From Leptospira wolbachii serovar Codice str. CDC (GTDB lineage Bacteria; Spirochaetota; Leptospiria; Leptospirales; Leptospiraceae): DNA of 64,000 nt. The notes beneath the pieces were generated by a model, which searched no databases, was not told the DNA's origin, and saw only the letters and a list, made by a program, of their open reading frames with translations. The stretch lies in contig NZ_AOGZ02000014.1 of the NCBI RefSeq assembly GCF_000332515.2, positions 2,248,001 through 2,312,000 on the forward strand, given 5' to 3'. Made by a program: the position numbers and the translations under genes. Positions 7,701-16,082 of this stretch are shown here, one piece after another; position 1 is the first letter of the stretch, and the number at the start of each line of letters is the position of its first letter.

Positions 7701-10632
7701 TATTTGTTGCATAAATATAATCGCCGAAAATAGTAATTCCTTCCGGTTGGTTGATATCACCGCCACTGGTAAGGGTAGTGACTTCGCGGTTTCTGAGTTT
7801 GATCACTCGAATCGCAGAATTATTACGGTCGGCGATATACAATTTATCATCGTCAAAAACAATTCCCGCAGGTGAGGCAAACCGTGCAAGTGTGGGATCA
7901 GCAGAATCAACATTTGCATTGGCTGGTGAGATTGTTGTATCATCACCTGCAAAAGTTTCCGCATAACCTGAGCTAATGAGAACTCTTTTGATTCGATTTC
8001 CACTATAATCTGTGACATAGAGATAGGTTCCGTCGGTTGTTATGGCTCTTGGATTATTGAAGGCACTGACAGATCCCGATCCTGAAGTATTCCCTGCGAT
8101 CCCATTTCCCACAAGCGAAGTCACAGCACTGGTTGTTGGATTAAAAACTCGAATTTTATGATTTCCTGAATCAACAATAAACCCTCTGGTTCCATCAAAA
8201 GTGATCCCACAAATACTTGTGAATGTGGCTGAAGTTCCTGTTGCATCGGTCGACCCATTTGAGGCTTGCCCCGCAGCGGTACTTACCTGGCCTCGGTAAT
8301 ACTGTATTTGTAATGGTGCTGGTTTTTTGGCTGTGATCGTATTTCCATACCGATACCCAGCTACACAGTTCACTGCCACATTGGTAATGTTAGCTCCTTG
8401 GACAGTACCCATATAATTGGATTGGATCGCACAAACATGGCCGGGAGGTTCTGCTGTGATAGTGATATCATAATTGGTTCCACTGGCAATCGGCGTTGTA
8501 AAGGAGATAGGAGTGGTTGTAGCACCACCGGGAACATTGATGGTATCAATTCCATTGGTAACGGTCAGCCCAGAAGGTAAGGGAACAGTACTTGTGATAT
8601 TTCCACTCATTGCATATTGATTGACCGTACAAGCAATGGCTACGTTTATAATGGCTGTAGAAGCGATCGTCCCTGTCCCATCGGTAACAGCACAAGTCTG
8701 CCAAGGGTTTTGGGGATTGGAGAGAACTGTGACAGAATAATTGGAACCAGTAGGGATGGCTGTGTTGAAGGTAAAAGTTCCGTTCCCCGCAATGGTTAAA
8801 TCATCCCCTAAATTGTTTTGCAAAACAAAAGTATTTATGCCAAAGGGAATGGTTAAGGTACTAATCGTTCCACTAACAGTATAAACATTGGGTTGGTAGT
8901 TTAAAGTCAGAATGTCACTACTTGTATAATCTAATTTACACATTCTGACTTTTACGTTTTGAGAAGAGCCTGGAGTGGGGAATACATAATTACCTAATGT
9001 TCCCGAAGAACAAGTGTTCGCTGTCGCACCACAAACGGGATCAGTAGGTGTCCCCGCAGCTCCTTCCTGACAAACCCAAGTGGTTCCCGTTGTCGTAGTT
9101 GAAAAACTAACAGATTGTCCGGAATTCAAAAGAGAAGCTGTCGCCAAACTAGGAGTTGGCGTGGCCACCTTCAAAGTGTAAGTAGAGTTTTGAACGGTGG
9201 AGTCAAGCCAACCCGTTTTACAATGAATGGCTTTGATGACAGCTTGGTTTGTATTGGTGATGGGAACTGTATTCGTTGTCATTGTCCCTGTGGAGCAAGT
9301 TGGGTCCACTTGCCCGCCATTTCCCAATGTATAACGATACTCGGACCCAGGGATCAGAGTGGTGAGAGTTACAGTTCCATCATCATTAAAAACAGTTCCA
9401 CTCACTGGAGAAAATGTAGGGATAGGCAGACTACAATTGACTATGGCGGTTCCCTGATCCGAAGTGGTTCCTGAGTGAGTGGCTCCTGCTGTCATCGTAC
9501 AAACTTGGTTAGGTGCTGATGCAGAAACAACTATCTCGTAATCAGAACCACCGGGAATTGAGGATGGAAAGGAAAAATTTGTCACACCTGCATTTACAGT
9601 GATGGATTGAGTCACAAAGGGAGTTCCACCTGTATTGACTAAGTCCAAAGTGACAGTGCCACTGAGGATACTGGTTGTGGTTCCCCCAGGACTCGAAACC
9701 GTGCCACTGATAAGAAATGCATTGCTACAATTAACAGGAATGGCATAAACACCATTGGCAACGGTGATTGTACTGGATGCTAAAGAACAAACACCTGTTG
9801 TGATGATACCACCAGGGTTATCAATGGTTATGGAAAAGTTCCCTCCACTCAAATAGGTTCCTGGAAAGGCAAACGTTCCATCGGTAGTTACATTAATCGT
9901 ATTCGATCCATCTAACGTAAGTTTGAGTTCATTGCCAACAGTGAGTGTTCCCAAAATTCCTGTCACTTGTGCATTTACCGCAAATGAGTTTGTGATACAG
10001 TTAATCGTTGCTGGTAAATGAGCAGCAGTCATTGTACCTGAGGTCATTGCCGGTGTTGTGATCGAACAAGTTTGGCTTGGGCTTGTGGGTTGGCTTATGA
10101 TGCTAAAATTATACGTTTCTCCAGAAGGAATGGGTGGAAGTGAAAAACTTGAGGAATTGACATTGATTACATCAGTTCCAGCACCAGTTACATTTTGTAC
10201 TTGGAGTCCATTGCCAAGAAGACCGGTGGCTGTTCCATAAATAAGATACAGTGCATCTCCGCAAACAATTTGAATCCCTTCAATATTGCCACTGAGTACG
10301 GTTCCTGATCCAGAAGACACAATGCATTTTTGGATGGGTGAAGTGGGTTGTGTTTTGACTGTTACATTATAAGGGGAGCCAGATTGTATTTTTCTTGAGA
10401 AGGTATAAGTTTGGTTAGCCGAAACATTCACAACATCTCCGTTGTTTTCAATTTGGAGGCCGGATCCCATAAGTCCCGAGACACGAAAGGATACAGAATA
10501 TGAGACAGTATTGGTCTGTAAAAATCGAAAGGTGGAATAGGTTTCCAAAATAGAACGGTCAATCCCTGGAAATTTACAGGTAAAGAACAGCAGTAAAATA
10601 AGATAGAGGCAAATTCTTTGGAAGTAACTCAT
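4753..10632 (-). CDS. giant multidomain lipoprotein (Cys repeats, NHL propeller, LamG domains)
   Basis: 1959 residues. The N-terminus is a signal peptide with a relaxed lipobox ending in Cys19. Residues about 45-400 hold four degenerate modules built around SGL..G.GL, SG..Y.V.V and a conserved Cys pair. Residues about 405-580 resemble CHB_HEX-type linkers, and two more modules follow at about 583-760. An NHL beta-propeller (about 785-1105) carries repeated VADYGNHRIRR and VTDYSGNRIKR blades. Three concanavalin/LamG-like domains then follow (about 1120-1680), each ending in a DD.R.Y.. or DDVLVYNRAL-type strand, and a fourth related domain reaches the C-terminus. It is probably a surface adhesin or glycan-binding protein. 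No catalytic motif is evident. Confidence 0.88.
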   Translation of the reverse strand: MSYFQRICLYLILLLFFTCKFPGIDRSILETYSTFRFLQTNTVSYSVSFRVSGLMGSGLQIENNGDVVNVSANQTYTFSRKIQSGSPYNVTVKTQPTSPIQKCIVSSGSGTVLSGNIEGIQIVCGDALYLIYGTATGLLGNGLQVQNVTGAGTDVINVNSSSFSLPPIPSGETYNFSIISQPTSPSQTCSITTPAMTSGTMTAAHLPATINCITNSFAVNAQVTGILGTLTVGNELKLTLDGSNTINVTTDGTFAFPGTYLSGGNFSITIDNPGGIITTGVCSLASSTITVANGVYAIPVNCSNAFLISGTVSSPGGTTTSILSGTVTLDLVNTGGTPFVTQSITVNAGVTNFSFPSSIPGGSDYEIVVSASAPNQVCTMTAGATHSGTTSDQGTAIVNCSLPIPTFSPVSGTVFNDDGTVTLTTLIPGSEYRYTLGNGGQVDPTCSTGTMTTNTVPITNTNQAVIKAIHCKTGWLDSTVQNSTYTLKVATPTPSLATASLLNSGQSVSFSTTTTGTTWVCQEGAAGTPTDPVCGATANTCSSGTLGNYVFPTPGSSQNVKVRMCKLDYTSSDILTLNYQPNVYTVSGTISTLTIPFGINTFVLQNNLGDDLTIAGNGTFTFNTAIPTGSNYSVTVLSNPQNPWQTCAVTDGTGTIASTAIINVAIACTVNQYAMSGNITSTVPLPSGLTVTNGIDTINVPGGATTTPISFTTPIASGTNYDITITAEPPGHVCAIQSNYMGTVQGANITNVAVNCVAGYRYGNTITAKKPAPLQIQYYRGQVSTAAGQASNGSTDATGTSATFTSICGITFDGTRGFIVDSGNHKIRVFNPTTSAVTSLVGNGIAGNTSGSGSVSAFNNPRAITTDGTYLYVTDYSGNRIKRVLISSGYAETFAGDDTTISPANANVDSADPTLARFASPAGIVFDDDKLYIADRNNSAIRVIKLRNREVTTLTSGGDINQPEGITIFGDYIYATNMGTYNITKTHKVTGATTILAGSSSGGFVDGAGTGASFLMPHGLTHDGIFLYVADYGNHRIRRVHMVTGEVLTIAGSGGTGLADGEGVNAYLDTPLYIANIGNVLVFGTAHALRSLNASGLLAYYPLNGSVQNYLNNQTITAVGSPGFGLGRFGEAAGAVATSIGNAGTAPSPSGSINNITLSAWFNWDGTNAGIGKVIVFNGDIASSGHGLFIDSNKQLVVARGGYPSDSTYTTVIPNVWTHVAMTVDTNNVYRVYMNGNLIYEKQRSTNSVTGNLTVGVGSGGSFFFPGRIADVRYYGKNLNDAEINDLARTADSALVGNSYSSRPIELLMNYQFKGNTDPLGPVGTPLAINGGMTGYAPGRDRSSNSSMRFTLGNSGFLTGSELGLPLGQHPRSVCVWVNPDTYPINPNEHSAIFSYGTPGGGTEFILSIFKSGLGDNLIRFGGLGGGEVYTTYSIPLNRWSHICGTFDGTYGYIYVNGIDIVGPSNIGSSINTTPSTGVYIGRIMTFSTQTFAGKIDDLRVYSKALTDKEVRRLSAQIPVGLVARFDFNKDLQDVSGFGNQVTNMGVGLFTDRFGHAAGAISTNGTNYINVSTTDTQLPKSQQPRTVCVHFKSNLTNPGTMVSFGQTATDRLVALGAGSGGGKYYFAGFGNDVEESYFNHENVWHQLCGVYEGPDGGYAANLYHNGVKLKTETKNTWDTNPVAFTIGTRTDLLTSFSGLIDDVLVYNRALGPNEIQSLAGFDPRQVVTWSPTLAMSSLRLHLSADSLSNQGNGTAVTTWHDRSGNAASFFNGPMAPTYNNAGFIGKPSVSFNASNSEYLFRGSALDIPFNNSTFFLAFSRTTLTNGTLFESATDGVSYYLDSNIIRMAKPSEGLIGSSTGIFGGTLIPYLVAAEYNSGTSLGFYSNGGSGGTSTDITKVFTPYNLYLGTNETTSSFFSGHIAEVLYYKTSLSGPGRTIVFCYLSQKYNISLVGTGIVCD

Positions 10633-10818
10633 TTTTTTACTGAATAGGCAAAGCTTGAGAAATCTTGTCTTTGCGACCCTTTCTAGTATCGAAAAGTAAA
10701 ATACAAGAATCTACAAAGTCGAGAAAATTTCTTTCTTAACCCTCAGTAATGTAACTTATATTTTAGTAAATTTAATTACAACTGGTACTTCCTGAGAAAG
10801 AGTTGCAAAAAAGATTCC

Positions 10819-10839
10819 AAAAAAACAAACATTTGTTTG
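10819..10839 (-). terminator. candidate intrinsic terminator after cysK
   Basis: On the minus strand, just past the cysK stop codon, CAAAC and GTTTG arms form a short hairpin with an AAAT loop, followed directly by seven T. The stem is short and AT-rich, so it may be weak. The position and the T tract are what support it. Confidence 0.45.
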
Positions 10840-10841
10840 GT

Positions 10842-11816
10842 TTAAATCAGTCCTTTGGATGCTAAAAATTCAGGATTAAAAATTTTAGATTGGTATTTTG
10901 CTCCACTGTCACATAACACCGTCACTATGGTATGACCTGGGCCTAAATCTTTGGCAATTTGGTAAGCAGCAGCCAAATTGATTCCTACACTTCCACCCAT
11001 AAACAAACCATCATGTTTCAAAACCAAATTCAAAATACGAAGTGCCTCTTTGTCATGGATACGTATAGCATCATCGGCAGGCATTCCCTCCATGTTTTTG
11101 GTAATTCGCCCTTGTCCTATCCCTTCCGTAATGGAAGAACCTTCGATGGTAATTTTTCCTGTTTTGACAAAGGAATAAATTCCTGATCCATAAGGATCCG
11201 CAACAATGCATTTGATATTGGGATTTTTTGATTTAAAAAAAAGTCCTGTTCCTGCATAAGTTCCGCCGGTTCCGAGAGACGCAGTCCAAACGTCAATTTT
11301 CCCTTGGGTTTGGTCCCAAATTTCGGGTCCCGTAGTTTCAAAGTGTGCATTTCGATTGGCTAAGTTATCAAACTGATTGGCCCAAACAGAGTTCGGCGTT
11401 TCTAAAGCAATTCGTTCTGAGACACGTACATAGTTTCCTGGATCTGCATAAGGAACCGCTGGGACAAGTGTTACATCAGCACCTAACGTGCGTAGCATAT
11501 CAATTTTTTCTTTGGATTGTGTCTCAGGGATGACGATGACGGATTTGTAACCTTTTGCATTACAAATATGAGTGAGCCCAATTCCTGTATTGCCTGCGGT
11601 TCCTTCAACAACGGTTCCCCCTTTTTTGAGAAGTCCTTTCCTTTCTGCATCTTCAATGATGTATAAGGCAGCCCGATCCTTAACGGATCCGCCAGGATTT
11701 AAGAATTCCGCTTTTCCTAAAATTTCACATCCCGTTTCTTCGCTTAAGGAATGGATGCGTATGAGAGGGGTATTTCCTACAGTATCAATAAATCCGTTTC
11801 GTATATCTGTTTTCAT
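10842..11816 (-). CDS. cysK: cysteine synthase (O-acetylserine sulfhydrylase), PLP-dependent
   Basis: 324 residues, the normal CysK length. The PLP-binding lysine is in GGSVKDRAA near residue 45, the substrate loop is EGTAGNTGIG, and the phosphate-binding glycine loop is TGGTYAGTG. The enzyme replaces the acetyl group of O-acetylserine with sulfide to make cysteine in the cytoplasm. Some members of this subgroup act on other beta-substituted serines or resemble the catalytic core of cystathionine beta-synthase, so exact donor specificity is not proven. It is divergent from the MFS permease by 47 bp. There is no cysE next to it. Confidence 0.9.
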   Translation of the reverse strand: MKTDIRNGFIDTVGNTPLIRIHSLSEETGCEILGKAEFLNPGGSVKDRAALYIIEDAERKGLLKKGGTVVEGTAGNTGIGLTHICNAKGYKSVIVIPETQSKEKIDMLRTLGADVTLVPAVPYADPGNYVRVSERIALETPNSVWANQFDNLANRNAHFETTGPEIWDQTQGKIDVWTASLGTGGTYAGTGLFFKSKNPNIKCIVADPYGSGIYSFVKTGKITIEGSSITEGIGQGRITKNMEGMPADDAIRIHDKEALRILNLVLKHDGLFMGGSVGINLAAAYQIAKDLGPGHTIVTVLCDSGAKYQSKIFNPEFLASKGLI

Positions 11817-11863
11817 GAGAATCGACTTGACTCCTTTCCTTTAGACTTACATCTTCCAAGTCT

Positions 11864-13183
11864 ATGTTACAAACCATTCGCCTATGGTTCGCTCCTGCTC
11901 CGTCCATACCGCAAAAACCAGAATCAGAAATCCAATCCCTCTATCCGAAATTTCGCTTTCGAGTGTTGGAATCAACTTTTCTTGGTTATACGACCTATTA
12001 CTTAACTCGAAATAACTTCTCACCTGTTTCTAAAGAAATTGGTGAAGCGTTATCCTATTCGAAAACAGATATAGGTGACATCCTCGCAGTCACAGCCATC
12101 ACTTATGGGATTGGAAAATTTTTAATGGGAGCACTCTCCGATCGTTCCAATCCAAGAAAGTTTATGGCAGTGGGTTTGTTTCTTACAGCCATTTTGAATT
12201 TTTCTTTTGGATTTGCGAATCATTATTGGATTCATCTATTTTTATGGGGAGCCAATGGTCTTGTGCAAGGAATGGGTTGGCCACCATGCGGACGTTCCTT
12301 GGGACACTGGTATTCGGTGAGAGAACGCGGAACTACGTTTGCATTTTGGAATATTGCACATAATATTGGAGGCGGCATCGTAGGAGTCATCGCTTCTCAT
12401 TCTGCATCCCAGTTTGGATGGCAGTATGCCTTCTTTGTCCCAGGGATCATAGCTCTTATTGGATCTGTGTATTTATACATCCGACTCGTGGACACACCTC
12501 AGTCAGAAGGCCTTCCTCCTATCGAAGTCTATAGAAACGATTACCCACCGGAAGAAAAGGAAGATCACGAAGCTGAACTTACCACCAAACAATTGATTGT
12601 TGAGCAAGTCCTTATGAATAAATACATCTGGTTGTTTGCCATTATCAATTTTTTTGTTTATATCATCCGTTATAGTTTGATTGATTGGGGCCCCACTTAC
12701 TTAAAAGAAACCAAAGGAGCCGACCTTTTGGGTGGGGGATACTCTACTTTTATTTTGGAATTTGGTGGGATTGGCTCTACCATTCTTATGGGATGGGTCT
12801 CGGATAAGTTTGACGGACGTCGGGGAATGGTAAGTTTACTTTGTATTATACCCATTTTCTTTGCATTTTTAGGAATCTTATTCAATCCACCTGGGTCTCT
12901 TTGGATTGACTATGTGCTCTTTGGACTGATTGGGCTTTTTATTTATCCACCGGTAATGCTGTTAGGTGTTGCTGGTATGGACTTTACTTCCAAAAAAGCA
13001 GTGGGAACAGCCGCCGGGTTTATCGGGCTCTTTGGATCTCTAGGTCGAACGGCTCAAGGTAAGGGACTTGCTATCCTTGCTACAAATTACTCTTGGGATG
13101 TAGCCTTGTCCGCTATTCTTGTTTCTACTTTGATTGCCATCACCCTCCTTATTTTCAGTTGGAATTTACGGCCTCGTGGGTAA
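11864..13183 (+). CDS. MFS permease of the organophosphate:phosphate antiporter (GlpT/UhpT) type
   Basis: 439 residues with about twelve membrane segments and a central cytoplasmic loop (PPEEKEDHEAEL). The N-terminal block YTTYYLTRNNFSP and the loop GALSDRSNPRKF are typical of the GlpT/UhpT/PgtP family, which exchanges phosphorylated three-carbon or sugar compounds for inorganic phosphate. NGLVQGMGWPPCGR is also a family hallmark. The substrate cannot be read from the sequence. It stands alone between divergent cysK and an SRPBCC gene 43 bp downstream. Confidence 0.85.
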   Translation: MLQTIRLWFAPAPSIPQKPESEIQSLYPKFRFRVLESTFLGYTTYYLTRNNFSPVSKEIGEALSYSKTDIGDILAVTAITYGIGKFLMGALSDRSNPRKFMAVGLFLTAILNFSFGFANHYWIHLFLWGANGLVQGMGWPPCGRSLGHWYSVRERGTTFAFWNIAHNIGGGIVGVIASHSASQFGWQYAFFVPGIIALIGSVYLYIRLVDTPQSEGLPPIEVYRNDYPPEEKEDHEAELTTKQLIVEQVLMNKYIWLFAIINFFVYIIRYSLIDWGPTYLKETKGADLLGGGYSTFILEFGGIGSTILMGWVSDKFDGRRGMVSLLCIIPIFFAFLGILFNPPGSLWIDYVLFGLIGLFIYPPVMLLGVAGMDFTSKKAVGTAAGFIGLFGSLGRTAQGKGLAILATNYSWDVALSAILVSTLIAITLLIFSWNLRPRG

Positions 13184-13226
13184 ATAAATTGACTAAATCA
13201 AAAAATATCAGTAGGATACTTTACTT

Positions 13227-13769
13227 ATGACACTCGGCAGAAAAATTTCCATAGGAATCATTGGCGTTATCGCTATCCCGCTCATCGTGGCTCTCTTTCT
13301 ACCTACTCAATACCAGGTAGAACGTTCCATTGACATTGGCAAACCAGCTTCGGATGTATTTGCGTACATTCGAATGTTAAAGAATCAGGAACAGTACAGT
13401 GTTTGGGCTAAAAAAGATCCCAACATGAAGAAAATTTACACAGGCCAGGATGGTACTGTTGGATTTGTTTCTCGTTGGGAAAGTTTAGACAAAGAAGTTG
13501 GAACTGGCGAACAAGAAATCAAAATGATCAATGCGGATGCTTTAGAAATGGAAACAGAACTTCGATTTTTTGAACCATTTGAAGGCACTGAACGTAGTTA
13601 TATGAAAGTATCCTCTTTGGACCAAAAAAAATCCAAAGTCATCTGGGGATTTGATGGTTCCATGCCTTATCCCTCGAATTTAATGTTAGTTTTTATGAAT
13701 TTTGAAGAAATGATCGGAAAAGACTTTGAAGAGGGACTATCCAACCTAAAAGTAGTTTTAGAAAAATAA
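13227..13769 (+). CDS. membrane-anchored SRPBCC (START/Bet v1-like) protein
   Basis: 180 residues: one N-terminal membrane helix (about residues 8-26) followed by a polyketide_cyc2-type SRPBCC fold with the typical opening VERSIDIGKPASDVFAYI. SRPBCC domains form a cavity for hydrophobic ligands, and many are uncharacterised binding or stress proteins. Genes with the same direction follow at 15 bp spacing. The ligand and role are unknown. Confidence 0.82.
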   Translation: MTLGRKISIGIIGVIAIPLIVALFLPTQYQVERSIDIGKPASDVFAYIRMLKNQEQYSVWAKKDPNMKKIYTGQDGTVGFVSRWESLDKEVGTGEQEIKMINADALEMETELRFFEPFEGTERSYMKVSSLDQKKSKVIWGFDGSMPYPSNLMLVFMNFEEMIGKDFEEGLSNLKVVLEK

Positions 13770-13784
13770 GGAAATTCATTTCGA

Positions 13785-14852
13785 TTGAACAAACAAAACA
13801 TCTATTGGCAATTATACCAAGACGATCCCATTCTAAAACCCGGATTCCCATCACCTGTTTTGGCGGATCCGAGTTTTTTGTTTCCTGAAAATTGTACGGA
13901 TGGCCTTTGGCATCTCTTCGCTCACAACATATTCGGTGTACAAGAATTTCTCTCAGAAGATGGTGTTCATTGGAAAAAAAGGAAAACCGTTGTATGGAAT
14001 GCCATGCGTCCTTTTATCTTCCACGAAGAGGGGACGTACTATCTCTATTACGAGAAATATAAATTCCTGCATGTTCTTATGTCTTGGTTTCCGTATAGAA
14101 AGTGGAAATCGCGGATTGAAGTCCGAACTAGTAAAGATTTAAAAACTTGGTCCTCTCCTAAAACTGTCATTGAACCAAAATTCCCGTTCCATAAAGATTT
14201 GAGGTTTGGTGAATCAGTCAGTAATCCATGTTTGGTGAAGTTTGGAAATAAGTACAGAATGTACTTTTCTTCTTCGTTAGTGTATATTCCTGACTGTGGG
14301 TTTTGTGAACCCAAATACATCACCGTTGCGGAATCAACTTCTCCTCTCGGTCCATTTTCCTATTTCTCTGATCCCATCCTTTCCCCAAATGAAATGGATC
14401 CATTTTGTAATTTGGGTGCCGGCTCCATCAAAGTCATCGAATGGAAAGGGCGTTACCTTGGATTTCAAAATGGAATCTTTTGGAATCCTGTAAGGAAGGA
14501 ATCTTGTTCGGCGATTTTATTCTTACAAAGTGAAGATGGACTTAATTTTGAAAGGATCAACCAAACTCCTATCCTTGGCCCCACGGGAAAAGGGTGGAAG
14601 GCAAGCCATGTCTATGCTTGTGATGTGAAATATTCTGAAGCAGAAAAAATCTTTATCCTCTACTTCAATGCCAGAGACAAAGCTCATTGGACCCAAGGAA
14701 AAGAAGCCATTGGACTTTTTGTGGGAAAGGTAGAGGAATCAAAAGGGACTGTGGGCAAAACGGCAAACAAACCGGCCAAAAAACAAAGACCAAATCCGAA
14801 AAAGAAAATATCCAAACCAAAACCAAAAGTGAAGAAGTCTAAACGCAAATGA
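13785..14852 (+). CDS. GH43/GH32-like five-bladed beta-propeller protein, TTG start
   Basis: 355 residues starting at TTG 13785, with an AAGGAAAT ribosome site just upstream. The propeller strands carry repeated motifs such as LADPSFLF, GTYYLYYEKYK, KYRMYFSSS and FILYFNARD, as in glycosidase clan GH-J/GH-F propellers. An early Asp (ADPS) sits where GH43 has its catalytic base. The full catalytic triad is not confirmed, so enzyme activity is uncertain. The last 30 or so residues are an extremely Lys/Pro-rich tail (KPKPKVKKSKRK) that suggests nucleic-acid or anionic-surface contact. No signal peptide is seen, so it is probably cytoplasmic. Confidence 0.78.
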   Translation: MNKQNIYWQLYQDDPILKPGFPSPVLADPSFLFPENCTDGLWHLFAHNIFGVQEFLSEDGVHWKKRKTVVWNAMRPFIFHEEGTYYLYYEKYKFLHVLMSWFPYRKWKSRIEVRTSKDLKTWSSPKTVIEPKFPFHKDLRFGESVSNPCLVKFGNKYRMYFSSSLVYIPDCGFCEPKYITVAESTSPLGPFSYFSDPILSPNEMDPFCNLGAGSIKVIEWKGRYLGFQNGIFWNPVRKESCSAILFLQSEDGLNFERINQTPILGPTGKGWKASHVYACDVKYSEAEKIFILYFNARDKAHWTQGKEAIGLFVGKVEESKGTVGKTANKPAKKQRPNPKKKISKPKPKVKKSKRK

Positions 14853-15709
14853 CAAGATCGCTCGTCGGACACTCCAAAGATTTAGGAGACAGTTTTATCA
14901 TCCGTCGCGTTCTTCCTGCGATGGAAAAACGTTCTGTGGGTCCCTTTGTTTTTTTCGATCATTTTGGTCCAGTGCCAGTGGTCACGGGAGAAGAACTTGT
15001 GGTTCGTGCTCATCCACACATAGGTCTAGCCACCATTACTTTTTTGTATGATGGTGTGATTACCCACAGAGATAGTTTGAAAGTGGAAATGGATATCAGG
15101 CCACACGAAACCAATTGGATGGTGGCAGGTTCCGGTATCGTACACAGTGAACGTTCTAAATTTGATCCTAAATATGAGGTTCTTGAAGGGATTCAAACTT
15201 GGATCGCTCTACCAAAAGAAAAAGAAGAAATAACTCCTAGTTTTGAACACTTCTCTGAATTGGAAATTCCTGTTCTAAAAAAAGATGGATTGGTTTTTCG
15301 ATTGTTAGGTGGGAGTTTCTTAGGATTACATTCTCCCGCAACAGTACATTCTCCGTTATTTTATGCTGACATTGAAATGAAACCTGGGGCAGATACCGTG
15401 AATTGGATTCTATCAGACAAAGAAGAAGCTGGCCTTTATGTTTCCCGTGGTTCCATTGAATCGAATGGAGAATCCTACGCAGCGGGATCAATGGTTTTAT
15501 TTGAAAAAGGCACAGCTGTTACGTTTAAAGCAAAACAAAACAGTCGTTTGATGCTACTCGGTGGTGAGCCACTGATTGAAAAAAGACATCTCTATTGGAA
15601 TTTTGTTTCTACGAGCCAGGATCTCATTGAAAGGGCAAAGGAAAGATGGGCAAAAGATGAATTCCCAAAAGTTCCAGGAGAAACAGATCGGATTCCTTTA
15701 CCCACCTAA
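14849..15709 (+). CDS. pirin family protein
   Basis: 286 residues with the two-cupin pirin fold. The N-terminal metal site appears in HPHIGLATITFLYDG, followed by HRDS and the family signature WMVAGSGIVHSER. Pirins are iron-binding cytoplasmic proteins. Some act as quercetinases or redox-sensing co-regulators, but most are uncharacterised. Its ATG overlaps the stop of the upstream propeller gene (ATGA), so the two are translated together. Confidence 0.9.
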   Translation: MTRSLVGHSKDLGDSFIIRRVLPAMEKRSVGPFVFFDHFGPVPVVTGEELVVRAHPHIGLATITFLYDGVITHRDSLKVEMDIRPHETNWMVAGSGIVHSERSKFDPKYEVLEGIQTWIALPKEKEEITPSFEHFSELEIPVLKKDGLVFRLLGGSFLGLHSPATVHSPLFYADIEMKPGADTVNWILSDKEEAGLYVSRGSIESNGESYAAGSMVLFEKGTAVTFKAKQNSRLMLLGGEPLIEKRHLYWNFVSTSQDLIERAKERWAKDEFPKVPGETDRIPLPT

Positions 15710-15725
15710 AAGGAAGATTCGAAAT

Positions 15726-16028
15726 TTATTTCAAATTTTCAGCAGCTTTTTTGTATTCTTCTGCTTCTGCTCGAAATTCTTTTGCAAGATTTAGGCAATG
15801 TTCTTTAAACTTAGCTTCGGTGATTGCCTTTCCAGCTTTGTTTCCAGCCATTTTCTCGTGTCTTTTGGCACTAGCTTCCTTCTCTTTTGCAATGGAGTTT
15901 AGGTAAGAACGTGCAGCTTGTTTACTTTCTGGTGAAACTGCCTCTTTTATCATCAAGTTTTCCAAGTCAGACAAAGCAAATACCGATGTAGATGCTAACA
16001 CGAGTAATAGGGTGATTATTTTTTTCAT
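15726..16028 (-). CDS. small exported helical protein of unknown function
   Basis: 100 residues. A clear signal peptide (MKKIITLLLVLASTSVFA) is followed by about 80 highly charged, Lys/Glu/Ala-rich residues that should form amphipathic helices, with one Cys (KEHCLNL). This is the architecture of small periplasmic helical proteins, but I recognise no family. A usable ribosome site (AGAGG) precedes the start. It stands alone, convergent with the pirin gene. Confidence 0.75.
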   Translation of the reverse strand: MKKIITLLLVLASTSVFALSDLENLMIKEAVSPESKQAARSYLNSIAKEKEASAKRHEKMAGNKAGKAITEAKFKEHCLNLAKEFRAEAEEYKKAAENLK

Positions 16029-16082
16029 AGAAACCTCTCTGGTAACAATTATACTGATTCTATTAGAATGTCAATAGGGCAG

